Shown: in pieces, positions 63,870 through 64,000 of the stretch
Position numbering within the stretch: position 1 is the stretch's first letter
Layout: every line of letters begins with the position of its first letter
Origin: Fragum whitleyi
Lineage: Eukaryota; Mollusca; Bivalvia; Cardiida; Cardiidae
Length of the DNA: 64,000 nucleotides
Direction of reading: 5' to 3'
NCBI GenBank assembly: GCA_948146395.1
Contig: OX411552.1
Span: 1,412,001-1,476,000, forward strand
The notes under the pieces: generated by a model
Told to the model about the DNA's origin: nothing
Database searches by the model: none
The model's input: the letters and a program-made list of their open reading frames with translations, nothing else
Made by a program: the position numbers and the translations under genes

Positions 63870-63901
63870 GTGGTCAGTGCAAAACCATTGTAAGGGCTTG
63901 T

Positions 63902-63922
63902 GTGTATATATATATATATATT
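63902..63922. repeat. GT/TA microsatellite
   Basis: 'gtgtatatatatatatatat' at the right edge, inside the intron after exon 39. Confidence 0.8.
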
Positions 63923-64000
63923 GGGCTTACAAAACTTTTACTCTGAGCCCCCAATTTTGGTGTCAAGATTCATAGACCTTCCTCTCCAGACTAAAGTAGT

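Larger units (their letters stand above)
58181..62003 (-). mobile_element. piggyBac-like TTAA element, probably non-autonomous
   Basis: Bounded by TTAA at 58181-58184 and 62000-62003. Terminal inverted repeats CCCTTTCCCAAACA (58185-58198) and TGTTTGGGAAAGGG (61986-61999) are exact over 14 bases. TTAA target duplication with CCC-initial ends is the piggyBac hallmark. Base composition and CpG content rise sharply within about 59300-61950 compared with the introns. No transposase catalytic region (DDD) was recognised. A minus-strand acidic ORF (59934-60080) may be a transposase N-terminus, which would make this an internally deleted copy. Confidence 0.72.

Noticed and set aside
63571..63620. Candidate microexon encoding CDKVLRNYIDNSITST
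   Set aside because: Has an acceptor and looks coding-like, but its end phase does not fit exon 39; left out until cDNA is seen.

Overview
This is a piece of an animal genome, most likely a bivalve mollusc and probably a heterodont clam. The evidence is small exons with GT-AG introns, AT-rich introns, many tRNA-derived SINEs, and the dispersed 'ttagctc...' repeats with tandem cores that I associate with bivalve genomes. The species call is inference. There are no prokaryotic features.

One host gene dominates. From 6810 to the right edge, the plus strand carries 39 exons, about 1400 codons, of a divergent inositol 1,4,5-trisphosphate receptor (IP3R)-like calcium-release channel. Read in order they give the second half of the N-terminal suppressor domain, the MIR repeats, the first RIH domain, the helical regulatory region and a second RIH-like region. 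Splice phases agree at almost every junction; the exceptions are flagged at exons 35 and 38/39. The first ~110 residues and the membrane channel lie outside the window. Several residues that bind IP3 in vertebrate receptors appear replaced.

The 6.8-kb intron between exons 32 and 33 holds a complete-looking DIRS-type tyrosine-recombinase retrotransposon (about 43715-49066). It has a gag-like ORF, an RT/RNase H ORF in the -1 frame, a tyrosine recombinase ORF, inverted terminal repeats, and an internal complementary region that matches both outer ends exactly. A UUUUUUA slippery heptamer lies at the gag/pol overlap, and the leader looks like a spliceable intron.

The intron before exon 38 holds a 3.8-kb TTAA-bounded, piggyBac-like element (58181-62003), apparently non-autonomous. 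Shorter TTAA-bounded MITEs lie at 16204-16427, 19610-19838 and 13030-13775.

Most remaining intron sequence is repeats. One recurrent architecture is a 5' inverted repeat or hairpin, a tandem core, a 3' inverted repeat and a terminal hairpin ending in CTTGTT; I interpret these as non-autonomous Helentron/Helitron-like elements. Others are hairpin MITEs, a ~55-bp palindrome family, and SINEs. The left 6.8 kb holds repeats and no supported gene.
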